Part shown: piece by piece, positions 15,792 to 25,858 of the stretch
How positions within the stretch are numbered: position 1 is the first letter of the stretch
Layout of the letters: each line of letters begins with the position of its first letter
Assembly: GCA_009702465.1 (NCBI GenBank)
Contig: WLHY01000001.1
Span: 1 to 30,440 of the forward strand
Length of the DNA: 30,440 nucleotides
From: Actinomycetota bacterium
Lineage (GTDB): Bacteria; Actinomycetota; Actinomycetes; Nanopelagicales; Nanopelagicaceae
Direction: 5' to 3'
The notes under the pieces: model-generated
Told to the model about the DNA's origin: nothing
Databases searched by the model: none
Seen by the model: only the letters and a program-made list of their open reading frames with translations
Position numbers and translations under genes: made by a program

Positions 15792-17015
15792 TTATTGACC
15801 ATCCATAATGTGACGGTTTCCGCGATCAAAGGTTAGGTAATTCCAGGTCCAATCTGCCATTGTGCCAATCTTGTTGCGACCACCTAATAAATAAAATAGG
15901 TGCAGCCACAACCAGGTAAGCCAAGCAATAGTTCCAGTAAGTTTTAAACCTTTAACCTCTACCACCGCTTTGTTTCGACCAATTGTCGCCATCGAGCCTT
16001 TATCTAAGTAGGAGAATGATTTAAGTGGCTTGCTATTAGAAATACGATCAATTTGTTTAGCAATGAATTTTCCTTGTTGGATTGCAACTGGTGCCACCAT
16101 AGGAAGAGGCCGGCCATCCTTACCAAGAGCGCCAGCGATATCACCAAGTGCCCAAATATTTGGGTAATTTTTAATCTGCAAAGTTGGCGCAACAGATAAA
16201 CGATTTCCAACTACTGGAAGGTTTAATTGTTGCATTGCAGGTGAGCCTTGAACGCCAGCAGCCCAAACTGTAATTTCAGAGTCCAACACCGTTCCATCTC
16301 GTAAAATAATTTTTCGGTGCTCGATTGCTTTAACGGCACTGTTTAACATCACCTTAACGCCAATTTTTTCTAAATCCTTTTTTGTGCGGGCAGATAAGGA
16401 TGGTGAGAATGGTGGAAGTAATCGATCCCCAGCCTCTAGTAATTGAACATCAATATGTGCCGCCGCATTTGCTTGATCTGATTTAAGTGGTCCGCGAACT
16501 AATTCAGCAAGAGCACCAGCCATCTCAACACCAGTTGGTCCACCACCAACTACAGAGATAGTTAGGCGGGTGTTATCTTCAAATCTGCATAAATCTTCAA
16601 ATCTGCGCATCACCTCAGCGCGAATGGTTAGCGCCTCATGAACCGATTTCATTCCCAGCGCATACTCAGTTACACCTGGAATTCCAAAATCAGCGGTGGT
16701 AGATCCCAATGCAATTATTAAATGATCAAAATCCAAAAGTTCGCTGCTATCTAATTTAACCTGTTTATTTTTATGGTCGATTGAGATTGGAGAAGCCATT
16801 CGAAATTTAGCGCCAGTTTTTCTAAGCGCGCCTCGAATTGGATATGCCACATGATCTGCAGCAAGTCCGGCGGTTGATACCTGATAAAGCAAAGGTAGAA
16901 AGGTTTGAAAGTTGTGACGATCAACAACTGTGACGTCAGCGGTTTTAGTCAGCGCACGCGCAGCGGTTAATCCGCCAAAGCCACCACCTAAAATCACAAC
17001 TTTTGGTTTATTCAT
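15792..17015 (-). CDS. ndh: type II NADH dehydrogenase (NDH-2)
   Basis: 407-aa single-subunit, non-proton-pumping NADH:quinone oxidoreductase. The FAD-binding motif is GGGFGG (10-15), and the quinone-site region has FLPLLYQVSTAGL. The NADH-binding motif is VVGGGPTGVEMAG, and the second FAD contact is NIWALGDIAG. A hydrophobic amphipathic C-terminal region (TIAWLTWLWLHLFYLLGG) fits the membrane-docking helix of the family. It is the first gene of an operon with the alpha/beta hydrolase. Its ATG is only 23 nt from the divergent SDR gene, with a TAGACT -10 element 6 nt upstream. Confidence 0.94.
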   Translation of the reverse strand: MNKPKVVILGGGFGGLTAARALTKTADVTVVDRHNFQTFLPLLYQVSTAGLAADHVAYPIRGALRKTGAKFRMASPISIDHKNKQVKLDSSELLDFDHLIIALGSTTADFGIPGVTEYALGMKSVHEALTIRAEVMRRFEDLCRFEDNTRLTISVVGGGPTGVEMAGALAELVRGPLKSDQANAAAHIDVQLLEAGDRLLPPFSPSLSARTKKDLEKIGVKVMLNSAVKAIEHRKIILRDGTVLDSEITVWAAGVQGSPAMQQLNLPVVGNRLSVAPTLQIKNYPNIWALGDIAGALGKDGRPLPMVAPVAIQQGKFIAKQIDRISNSKPLKSFSYLDKGSMATIGRNKAVVEVKGLKLTGTIAWLTWLWLHLFYLLGGRNKIGTMADWTWNYLTFDRGNRHIMDGQ

Positions 17016-17021
17016 GGCTTA

Positions 17022-17031
17022 AGTCTACTGT
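17022..17031. promoter_or_regulatory. overlapping divergent leaderless -10 elements (ndh and SDR gene)
   Basis: The minus-strand TAGACT (17022-17027) ends 6 nt before the ndh ATG. The plus-strand TACTGT (17026-17031) ends 7 nt before the SDR ATG, with TTGGTT 17-18 nt upstream as a partial -35. The two -10 hexamers share 2 bp, so RNA polymerase should not be able to occupy both at once. Confidence 0.55.
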
Positions 17032-17038
17032 TTCTTCC

Positions 17039-18541
17039 ATGAATGATGGGCGGAAAATACTTGTTACCGGAGCCTCAGGCTATGTTGGTGGCAGATTAGT
17101 TACATCACTCCTTGATGAAAAATTAAAGGTACGCGTATTTGTTAGAGATATTAATAAGGCGCAAAGTCATGCTTGGGCCAGTGATGTTGAAATTGCAGTT
17201 GGAAATGCCTCTGACTATCAATCGACATTAAAAGCATTAACTGGAATTCATACCGCTTTTTATCTTCTGCACTCAATTAATACTGGTAAGCATTTTGATG
17301 AGGTCGAAGCGCAAATGGCTCGTAGCTTTGCAAAGGCTGCGAACGAGGCGGGCGTTAAGCAGATTGTTTATTTAGGTGGAATTGCAAATGATAAAAAGAC
17401 AAGTAAGCATCTTCAATCACGTGCTAACACTGGAAAAGAGTTAGCAACAACCGATGTTCCAGTAATGGAGCTTCGTGCCGGAATTATTATTGGAAGTGGA
17501 TCTGCATCCTTCGAGATGTTGCGCCACTTAACTCACCGATTACCAATTATGACCACGCCAAAATGGGTTATGAATCGAACACATCCAATTGCAATCAGAG
17601 ATGTGCTTTGGTACTTAAAAAATGCTGCCAAGTTAGAAAAACCGGTGTCGGGAATCTTTGATATTGGCGGACCAGAGATCTTGTCTTACGCAGATATGAT
17701 GCAGAAGTTTGCTGTGCTTTCCAGATTAAGAAGGCGAATAATTATTAAGGTGCCAGTTCTTACGCCAAATCTTTCAAGTCTTTGGATTGGCTTGGTAACT
17801 CCAGTTCCAACTGCATTAGCTCGGCCACTGGTTGGATCACTAATTAGTGAGGTTGTAGCGGATCCAAATAAATCAATTGACAAGATAATTCCACCACCAC
17901 CAGAGGGTTTAATCGATGTTGAAAATGCAATTAATCTGGCTTTGACAAAGGTTTCAGATAATCAGGTTTCAACTAGATGGTCTGATGCATCCCTTCCTAC
18001 TGCGCCATGGCAGAAAGCACAGAGTGATCCTGATTGGGCTGGTGAGGCTCTATACAAAGATATTAAGGTGCGAGTAACTGATGCATCTGTAAAAAATATA
18101 TGGAAAGCGATTGAAGAAATCGGTGGCGACAATGGTTGGTATGGCGCAGATTTTCTTTGGAAGCTGCGCGGCTTATTAGATCGAATGATTGGCGGAGTTG
18201 GATTAAGACGCGGCCGGCGCGATCCAATTCATTTAAGAGTTGGCGAATCACTTGATTTTTGGCGAGTTGAATCACTGCAACCAGAAAAATCATTAAAGCT
18301 TTACGCCGAAATGATTATGCCGGGCAAGGCTTGGCTTGAATTTAGAGTGCGGAAATTACCAAATGGACAATCTGAGGTAACGCAAGAGGCATCATTTTCA
18401 CCTCGTGGTTTAGGTGGCCAGTTGTATTGGTTTGCGGTTCTGCCATTTCACGGTTTTGTATTTCCAACGATGATTAGAAATCTAATTCGCAGTGCTAACC
18501 GGAAAGATTACGCAGAGAGCAATGCATCAATTCACAACTGA
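17039..18541 (+). CDS. NAD(P)-binding SDR-like protein with C-terminal DUF2867
   Basis: 500-aa two-part protein. The N-terminal extended/atypical SDR domain (about 1-300) has the dinucleotide motif TGASGYVGG (10-18). The C-terminal DUF2867 domain (about 335-490) has a GADFLWKLRGLLDRMIGG block and ends in FHGFVFPTMIRNLI. This fusion is common in actinobacteria and some proteobacteria but has no established reaction. The ATG at 17039 is preferred over the in-frame TTG at 17003, which lies inside ndh, because the leaderless -10 points to 17039. It overlaps the next gene by 20 nt. Confidence 0.85.
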   Translation: MNDGRKILVTGASGYVGGRLVTSLLDEKLKVRVFVRDINKAQSHAWASDVEIAVGNASDYQSTLKALTGIHTAFYLLHSINTGKHFDEVEAQMARSFAKAANEAGVKQIVYLGGIANDKKTSKHLQSRANTGKELATTDVPVMELRAGIIIGSGSASFEMLRHLTHRLPIMTTPKWVMNRTHPIAIRDVLWYLKNAAKLEKPVSGIFDIGGPEILSYADMMQKFAVLSRLRRRIIIKVPVLTPNLSSLWIGLVTPVPTALARPLVGSLISEVVADPNKSIDKIIPPPPEGLIDVENAINLALTKVSDNQVSTRWSDASLPTAPWQKAQSDPDWAGEALYKDIKVRVTDASVKNIWKAIEEIGGDNGWYGADFLWKLRGLLDRMIGGVGLRRGRRDPIHLRVGESLDFWRVESLQPEKSLKLYAEMIMPGKAWLEFRVRKLPNGQSEVTQEASFSPRGLGGQLYWFAVLPFHGFVFPTMIRNLIRSANRKDYAESNASIHN

Positions 18542-19874
18542 GGTTGAAGAGTTAGCCAAGGAGGTTTTGGAGTACTCCTTAATTCGACTTCGAACTGATC
18601 CACCATTAGATGGACCAAAGACCGCTCAAGAGTTGTATGAGGCCGCTGGCAATACGATCACCAAAGCAGGGTTAGGCGGACATGAGACTTTAAAATTGTT
18701 TAAAGATGTTTTAGCAACTGCATGTATCTCTACCGATCATCCACGTTACCTAGCATTTATTCCCTCTGCACCTAGCGAGTACGCAAACTTATTTGATTTA
18801 GTTGTTGGCGCTTCAGCTCTTTATGGTGGTTCATGGCTAGAAGGAGCCGGTGCAGTATTTGCCGAGAACCAAGCACTTCGTTGGATTAGTAATCTTGCTG
18901 GATTACCCGCAAGTGCTGGTGGCGTTTTTGTACAAGGTGGAACTATTGGAAATTTATCAGCGTTAGTAACTGCTCGCGCTCACTTTCGCACGAAGAGATC
19001 AGATGTAACCAAATGGGTAATTGCCGCTAGCTTAGAAGCGCATTCATCAATTAAATCTGCAGCCGAGGTAATGGATGTTGAGATTATTTTGATTAAGCCA
19101 GATCAAAATGGCGTATTGCAAGGCGCAGCTTGTGCTGATGCAATTGATAAGTACCATAGCGAAAATCCAACTCATCAAGTCTTTGCATTGGTTGCCACAG
19201 CTGGAACAACAAATTTAGGAATTATTGATAACTTAAAATCTATTGCGCCAATTACAAAGGAGCGTGGTATCTGGTTTCATGTGGATGGCGCATATGGTTT
19301 AGCTGCACTTTGCTCGCCAAAAACTCAACCATTATTTGCTGGTATCGAGAACGCTGATTCATTAATTGTCGATCCACATAAATGGTTGTTTGCACCATTT
19401 GATGCCTGTGCTTTGATCTATCGAAATCCAGAGATCGCCAAGGTTACCCACTTGCAAAAAGCTGCTTACCTAGAGACATTAGATGATGATGGTGAATGGA
19501 ATCCATCTGATTACGCAATTCATTTAACTCGCAGAGCACGCGGATTACCATTTTGGTTCTCATTAGCAGCCCACGGCACAGATCAATATGCAGCAGCAAT
19601 GGATCAAACTATGGATATTGCAAAACATGCAGCGCAGTTGATTAAACAACATCCAAATTTAGAGCTCTTAATGGAACCAACACTTTCAGTTGTGGCCTTT
19701 ACGCGAAAAGGTTGGCAGATGGCTGATTACCAAAAATGGAGTGATAAATTATTAGCGGATCAAATTGGATTTGTTACCCCCTCCTCTCACCACAACCAAC
19801 CAATACTGCGATTTGCAATTGTTAATCCATGGACTAAAGAGAGTGATATTGCAGAAATTCTCGCCACGCTCTAG
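18522..19874 (+). CDS. PLP-dependent group II amino acid decarboxylase
   Basis: 450-aa fold-type I PLP enzyme of the aromatic-amino-acid / glutamate / diaminobutyrate decarboxylase group. Key residues are VQGGTIGNLSAL, His174 in LEAHSSIKSA (stacks on PLP), Asp255 in HVDGAYG (binds the pyridine nitrogen) and Schiff-base Lys287 in VDPHKWLF. The substrate is not deducible; nothing nearby fixes it. The start is uncertain: ATG 18522 lies within the SDR gene end, and GTG 18492 in the same frame would lengthen it by 10 residues. Overlap with the SDR gene implies co-transcription. Confidence 0.88.
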   Translation: MHQFTTEVEELAKEVLEYSLIRLRTDPPLDGPKTAQELYEAAGNTITKAGLGGHETLKLFKDVLATACISTDHPRYLAFIPSAPSEYANLFDLVVGASALYGGSWLEGAGAVFAENQALRWISNLAGLPASAGGVFVQGGTIGNLSALVTARAHFRTKRSDVTKWVIAASLEAHSSIKSAAEVMDVEIILIKPDQNGVLQGAACADAIDKYHSENPTHQVFALVATAGTTNLGIIDNLKSIAPITKERGIWFHVDGAYGLAALCSPKTQPLFAGIENADSLIVDPHKWLFAPFDACALIYRNPEIAKVTHLQKAAYLETLDDDGEWNPSDYAIHLTRRARGLPFWFSLAAHGTDQYAAAMDQTMDIAKHAAQLIKQHPNLELLMEPTLSVVAFTRKGWQMADYQKWSDKLLADQIGFVTPSSHHNQPILRFAIVNPWTKESDIAEILATL

Positions 19875-19904
19875 ATAAAGGCGTGAATTTTGTGGTAAAT
19901 CTTT

Positions 19905-19910
19905 TAGGAT
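19905..19910 (+). promoter_or_regulatory. -10 element deciding the start of the DUF3263 gene
   Basis: TAGGAT touches ATG 19911 directly but ends exactly 6 nt before the in-frame ATG at 19917. Following the spacing seen at the other leaderless genes, 19917 should be the true start. Confidence 0.45.
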
Positions 19911-19916
19911 ATGAGC

Positions 19917-20201
19917 ATGTCTGAAATTAGTATGCCAATCAGCAGTAGCTCTGGGCTTTCTGAGCTTGAGATAAAGATGCTTGATTTTGAGCGCCAATGG
20001 TGGAGATACGCTGGTGCAAAAGAGAGTGCAATTAAAGAGTTATTTGATCTAACTCCGCCCGCCTACTACCAAATGTTAAATAATTTAATTGATCGCGAGG
20101 ATGCATTACTTGCTGAGCCAATCTTGGTTAAGCGGCTTCGTCGCCTCCGTGAATCTCGTACCGCCGCCCGCTCCAGCACTCGATTGGGCTTCAACCTCTA
20201 A
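19917..20201 (+). CDS. DUF3263 protein
   Basis: 94-aa actinobacterial DUF3263 protein. After a Ser-rich N-terminus it shows the family core: LSELEIKMLDFERQWWRYAG with paired Trp, KESAIKELFDLTPPAYYQMLN, and LVKRLRRLRESR followed by a basic tail. The helix-turn-helix-like composition (conserved AYYQMLN helix and Arg-rich end) hints at nucleic-acid binding, but no function is established. Another in-frame ATG at 19911 would add two residues. Confidence 0.85.
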   Translation: MSEISMPISSSSGLSELEIKMLDFERQWWRYAGAKESAIKELFDLTPPAYYQMLNNLIDREDALLAEPILVKRLRRLRESRTAARSSTRLGFNL

Positions 20202-20219
20202 ATAACTTTCAAAGCTAAT

Positions 20220-20284
20220 GGGTTATGCCCTAGCCTCGAAAGCCACAAAAGCATCTTTAGCCTTTCTACGGCTAGGCATAACCC
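20220..20284. repeat. 65-nt imperfect palindrome, long hairpin
   Basis: The left arm GGGTTATGCCCTAGCC (20220-20235) pairs with GGCTAGGCATAACCC (20270-20284), leaving one unpaired C. Inside, GAAAG pairs with CTTTC, and AAAG/CTTT closes a CAT loop. There is no T-tract, so it is not a standard intrinsic terminator for the DUF3263 gene. GCTAGGCAT from the right arm recurs at 20395-20403. It may be a hairpin RNA element, a small mobile repeat or a protein site; its nature is unknown. Confidence 0.6.
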
Positions 20285-20460
20285 AACCGCCTCATCACGT
20301 AAGGTTGAAGGGCTCGAACTTTGTATATGGGTAAGGCGGACCATATGAAATTGTGTCCGCCGGCCATATCAAAGGCAGAGGCCGGCTACTCGAAGCTAGG
20401 CATCGCCTAAAGGCCTGACTTTGAGTTGGCGCGGAGGGAATAAATCCTTTAGATTTGGCC
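20285..20460. other. non-coding, relatively GC-rich, structure-rich interval upstream of groEL
   Basis: No credible gene lies here; the only sizeable frame is a 67-codon minus-strand run without family resemblance. Several short perfect stems are visible: CAACC/GGTTG (20284-20288/20303-20307), ATATGG/CCATAT (20325-20330/20341-20346), GGCGGAC/GTCCGCC (20335-20341/20355-20361), GCCGGCC/GGCCGGC (20359-20365/20380-20386) and TAGGC/GCCTA (20397-20409). Neighbouring stems share bases, so some exclude each other. It might be a small RNA or a long regulatory leader. It does not match tmRNA, RNase P or SRP RNA consensus as I know them. Confidence 0.4.
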
Positions 20461-20488
20461 TTAGCACTCTCGTGGCCCGAGTGATAAT
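20461..20488 (+). promoter_or_regulatory. CIRCE operator (HrcA) interleaved with the groEL promoter
   Basis: TTAGCACTC (20461-20469), 9 nt, then GAGTGATAA (20479-20487) matches the CIRCE inverted repeat TTAGCACTC-N9-GAGTGCTAA with one mismatch. TTAGCA in the left arm and GATAAT (20483-20488) at the right arm form a -35/-10 pair with a 16-nt spacer. HrcA bound here would cover both promoter elements. Start is expected near 20495, giving a leader of about 70 nt. Confidence 0.88.
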
Positions 20489-20550
20489 GAGGCCGCACCT
20501 TGATTAAGTTAGATAAAACTAGATTGAGTAAGAGCTAAGCGATTAACTGA

Positions 20551-22188
<1,638 letters not shown>

Positions 22189-22202
22189 TCCAAATATTTA
22201 TC

Positions 22203-22233
22203 AAAAGCCCCCGCTTAAAATCGGGGGCTTTTT
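22203..22233 (+). terminator. intrinsic terminator after groEL
   Basis: An 11-bp stem, AAAAGCCCCCG (22203-22213) with CGGGGGCTTTT (22222-22232), encloses an 8-nt loop and runs straight into a T-tract. It starts about 15 nt after the groEL stop. Confidence 0.93.
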
Positions 22234-22253
22234 CTATTTAGCAACAACTCAAT

Positions 22254-22259
22254 TACACT
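22254..22259 (+). promoter_or_regulatory. -10 element of a leaderless promoter for the DUF3027 gene
   Basis: TACACT ends 6 nt before the ATG at 22266, with no Shine-Dalgarno sequence. The -35 zone falls in the T-tract of the groEL terminator. Confidence 0.5.
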
Positions 22260-22265
22260 TTACCA

Positions 22266-23162
22266 ATGGCTAAAAAGAAATCCCTTTTCAAGAAAATCCG
22301 TAAAGGGCAATCATCTGTTGTGGCCGAGCCAGAGGCAGAGTTAGATGATTTGGATATTCAATCCTTGGATACTGTTGCAGAGGTTGCACCTGCTGCAGTT
22401 GATGCCGCACCAATCATTGTTCGAAAGCCTTACATCGCACCTGCTAAAACATATCCAGCGGTAGTTGAAGTAAGCATTAATAAAAATGATGTTTTCGGAG
22501 CACTAGATATTGCAAAGCAAGCTGCAATTGAAGATGCAGGTAAAAAGGATTTTGTTGGCGAGTTTTACTCAATTGATTCAGATGAAGATCGAGTTGCAAC
22601 CTATCTCTTTGAAGCAAAGTTGCCAGGTTACAGCGGCTGGCGCTGGGCGGTAACTGTTGCAAAGTTAGATGATAAATCAGCACCAACTATTTGTGATGTG
22701 GTTTTACTTCCAGGAAGCAAAGCATTACTTGCACCAAATTGGGTGCCATATGTTGAGCGAATTCAGCCAGGTGATCTAGGTGTTGGCGATGTTGTTCCTA
22801 CCGCGCCCGATGATGAAAGATTGGTTCCAGGTTTGGCATCACTTCCAGAGGATGATGAGTTAGATACCTTAGATTTAAATCAATTGTTTGAGTTTGGTTT
22901 AGGACGAGCACGAGTACTTTCAATTGTTGGTCGTGATCAAGCTAGCAAGCGTTGGTATGAAGGTGATCGTGGTCCAAATACACCAATTGCAAATGCCGCA
23001 CCAAAACCTTGTCACTCATGTGGATTTTTTATTCCAATCGCTGGCTCATTACGTGGTGCCTTCGGAGTTTGTTCAAATGCAATCTCACCTGAGGATGCCC
23101 GGGTGGTTTCAATTGATCATGGCTGCGGCGCACACTCAGAAGCGTTAATTAAGGCTGAATAA
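22266..23162 (+). CDS. DUF3027 protein with C-terminal Cys4 motif
   Basis: 298-aa member of the actinobacterial DUF3027 family (the Rv0883c type, which neighbours serC in mycobacteria). A Lys-rich N-terminus and a low-complexity acidic/Ala linker precede the conserved core, which includes FEAKLPGYSGWRWAVTVA and WVPYVERIQPGDLGVGD. The C-terminal domain has four Cys (249, 252, 269, 287) in a CHSC-X16-C-X17-C pattern that probably binds zinc. Function is unknown. A cold shock gene follows after about 105 nt on the same strand. Confidence 0.85.
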   Translation: MAKKKSLFKKIRKGQSSVVAEPEAELDDLDIQSLDTVAEVAPAAVDAAPIIVRKPYIAPAKTYPAVVEVSINKNDVFGALDIAKQAAIEDAGKKDFVGEFYSIDSDEDRVATYLFEAKLPGYSGWRWAVTVAKLDDKSAPTICDVVLLPGSKALLAPNWVPYVERIQPGDLGVGDVVPTAPDDERLVPGLASLPEDDELDTLDLNQLFEFGLGRARVLSIVGRDQASKRWYEGDRGPNTPIANAAPKPCHSCGFFIPIAGSLRGAFGVCSNAISPEDARVVSIDHGCGAHSEALIKAE

Positions 23163-23267
23163 ACCCAATTCCGGAGATTGCTAATCTGGGTTAAACTATC
23201 CCCCTGACCACAACCAAGTGGCTAGTAAAAAAAAGTTAATGAGTATTTAAATAGATTGGAGATACCA
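23163..23267 (+). promoter_or_regulatory. leader region of the cold shock gene
   Basis: A small imperfect hairpin just after the DUF3027 gene combines AGATT/AATCT with an outer AACCC/GGGTT. TAAACT near 23190 could be a -10. A CCAC/GTGG stem-loop and an A-rich run then precede GGAG at 23258-23261, 6 nt before the ATG. A leader with a ribosome site contrasts with the leaderless neighbours and fits genes controlled after transcription. Element assignments are tentative. Confidence 0.35.
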
Positions 23268-23654
23268 ATGCCTACTGGCCGCGTTAAATGGTTTAGCCTA
23301 GAAAAGGGTTTTGGCTTTATCTCAAATGATGAGGGTGAGGATGTTTACTTAGCAGCAGCTGCACTTCCAGAAGGTGTAACAACTGTTAAGCCAGGAACCA
23401 AACTTGAGTTCAGTATTGCTGATGGCCGACGTGGCCCACAGGCACTCTCTGTTTCAGTAGTTGAAGCACCGCCTTCAATGGTCAATAACTCACGTGGCAA
23501 CGCTGATGATCTTGCTGCAATTATCGAGGACTCAATTAAAATTTTAGATCGAGTTGGAAATCAATTACGCCAAGGACGTCATCCATCAACTGCAGAGGCT
23601 GAGCGGTTAGGAAAAGTTTTGCGTGGAATTGCTAGCCAAATCGAGGGTGCGTAA
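23268..23654 (+). CDS. cold shock protein with C-terminal extension (CspB-like)
   Basis: 128-aa protein. The cold shock domain (1-67) starts PTGRVKWFSLEKGFGFIS, containing RNP1 (KGFGFIS). RNP2, usually VFVH-like, is altered to VYLAA, as in the longer actinobacterial CspB branch. A roughly 60-residue helical C-terminal extension (DDLAAIIEDSIKILDRVGNQL) is absent from classical CspA. It probably binds single-stranded RNA or DNA as a chaperone. The ATG at 23268 is chosen over an in-frame TTG at 23256 because GGAG lies 6 nt upstream. It ends 7 nt from the convergent DUF2530 gene. Confidence 0.92.
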   Translation: MPTGRVKWFSLEKGFGFISNDEGEDVYLAAAALPEGVTTVKPGTKLEFSIADGRRGPQALSVSVVEAPPSMVNNSRGNADDLAAIIEDSIKILDRVGNQLRQGRHPSTAEAERLGKVLRGIASQIEGA

Positions 23655-23661
23655 AGCTTAA

Positions 23662-23838
23662 TTAGAGTTGGTTTCGGCGTCCGCGCCTAATTGTGTAACG
23701 CAATCCAATAGCACCAAGCACAGCACCAGCAACACAGGTCCATAAAACCTCAGTACTTGCATTCATGACAATTGCAAAAACTAGGGCAATAATCCAAAGC
23801 ACAATTCCCATTGCAATTACAAAGATAGCCTCTTTCAT
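23662..23838 (-). CDS. small two-helix membrane protein, DUF2530-like
   Basis: 58-aa frame with GGAG 6 nt before the ATG. Two hydrophobic segments (about residues 4-25, AIFVIAMGIVLWIIALVFAI, and 31-46, VLWTCVAGAVLGAIGL) are followed by a basic tail RYTIRRGRRNQL. The pattern fits actinobacterial DUF2530; a DUF2530 protein also lies near DUF3027 and serC in mycobacteria (Rv0879c). The role is unknown. It is probably the last gene of the pdxH/serC minus-strand run. Confidence 0.8.
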   Translation of the reverse strand: MKEAIFVIAMGIVLWIIALVFAIVMNASTEVLWTCVAGAVLGAIGLRYTIRRGRRNQL

Positions 23839-23874
23839 TATTTGCTCCTTAGATTAATTGCGTAACAGTGTTAA

Positions 23875-23955
23875 TTAAAGACCACTGAGTAGAACCATGG
23901 CAACCATACCCACCAGTATTGTGATGGTAATTATTCTTCTGGTGCGATAACTCAT
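23875..23955 (-). CDS. candidate 26-residue membrane peptide
   Basis: A 26-codon frame begins 13 nt after the serC stop on the same strand and ends 36 nt before the DUF2530-like gene. It encodes a basic N-terminus (MSYRTRR) followed by one hydrophobic helix (IITITILVGMVAMVLLSGL), a typical single-pass small protein. AAGG lies 11 nt before the ATG, which is a weak ribosome site. No family is recognised. It could be spurious, but the charge-then-helix layout and its position within an operon support it. Confidence 0.5.
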   Translation of the reverse strand: MSYRTRRIITITILVGMVAMVLLSGL

Positions 23956-23968
23956 CAAAATCTTTGCC

Positions 23969-25105
<1,137 letters not shown>

Positions 25106-25108
<3 letters not shown>

Positions 25109-25759
25109 CGGGTAAAAACGTTTTATCTGCCAATCATTATTTTCCGATCTCACATATCGAATTCGATCATGCAATCGGGAGTATCTGCCCTGCCAAAACT
25201 CAATTGATGTGGGCAACACAACATATCCACCCCAATGATCTGGCCTAGGAATGGTTGTGCCAACTGGCCACTTCGCTTCAAATTCCGCAAATTTACTTTC
25301 TAATACTGATCGCTCACTTAGCTCCGTTGATTGCATAGATGCCCAGGCGCCGATCTGGCTGCCACGAGGTCGACTAGCAAAGTAGTTATCAGATTCAGCT
25401 GATGAAATTTTTGAAGCAATACCCAAGATAATTACCTGTCGCTCAAGTGGAAACCATGGAAAGAGAAGTGAGACATTTTGATTTTCCAAAATCTGTTTTG
25501 CTTTTCTAGATTGATAATTTGAGAAAAAGGTAAAGCCCTCATCAGTTAAATCTTTTAATAAGACAGTTCGACTACTTGGTTGATTATCAATAACTGTGGA
25601 CAAGATCATTGCGTTAGCCTCAACCACTATTTCATTAGCGGTGGCCTCGGATAGCCAGGTATTAAAAAGTTCAACTGGGTTTGCCGGAAGTTGTGAGTCA
25701 ACCAATCCCACCTCGCCGTACTGGCGACGCATTGCAGCAATATCCTCGCGGTTAGCCAT
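25106..25759 (-). CDS. pdxH: pyridoxamine/pyridoxine 5'-phosphate oxidase
   Basis: 217-aa FMN-dependent PNPOx that oxidises pyridoxine or pyridoxamine 5'-phosphate to PLP. Family features are MRRQYG near the N-terminus, SSRTVLLKDLTDEGFTFFSN, SRKAKQI, RQVIILG, SRPRGSQIGAWAS, RPDHWGGYVV, IEFWQGRYSRLHDR and the C-terminal KRFYP. ATG 25759 matches the family start; GTG 25777 in frame would add six residues. Neither has a clear ribosome site. It is divergent from citA and upstream of serC. Confidence 0.95.
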
Positions 25760-25788
25760 ACGAGTATCCAACCTCACTTATCCCCGGT

Positions 25789-25817
25789 TTGGTTCATCCT
25801 CACCTAGAGAGCAGAAT
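25789..25817 (+). promoter_or_regulatory. possible citA promoter
   Basis: TTGGTT (25789-25794) and CAGAAT (25812-25817) are 17 nt apart, with a predicted start near 25824. The leader carries AGGAG at 25848-25852, 6 nt before the ATG. Confidence 0.35.
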
Positions 25818-25858
25818 ACGGGCATTGGAATTTTTACGCAGATGAAGAGGAGCAGATA

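Noticed and set aside
17003..17038. Extended start (TTG 17003) for the SDR gene
   Set aside because: The extra 12 residues lie inside the ndh coding region and do not match SDR N-termini. A leaderless -10 points to ATG 17039.
20220..20284. Integron attC-like recombination site
   Set aside because: The hairpin with one extrahelical base looks similar, but attC needs RYYYAAC on the left and GTTRRRY on the right. Here GTT is on the left and AAC on the right, and no integrase or cassettes are nearby.
20295..20498. 67-codon minus-strand frame upstream of groEL
   Set aside because: It has no ribosome site, no recognisable family and skewed composition, and it runs through the CIRCE operator and groEL promoter. 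It is best explained by the structured non-coding region.
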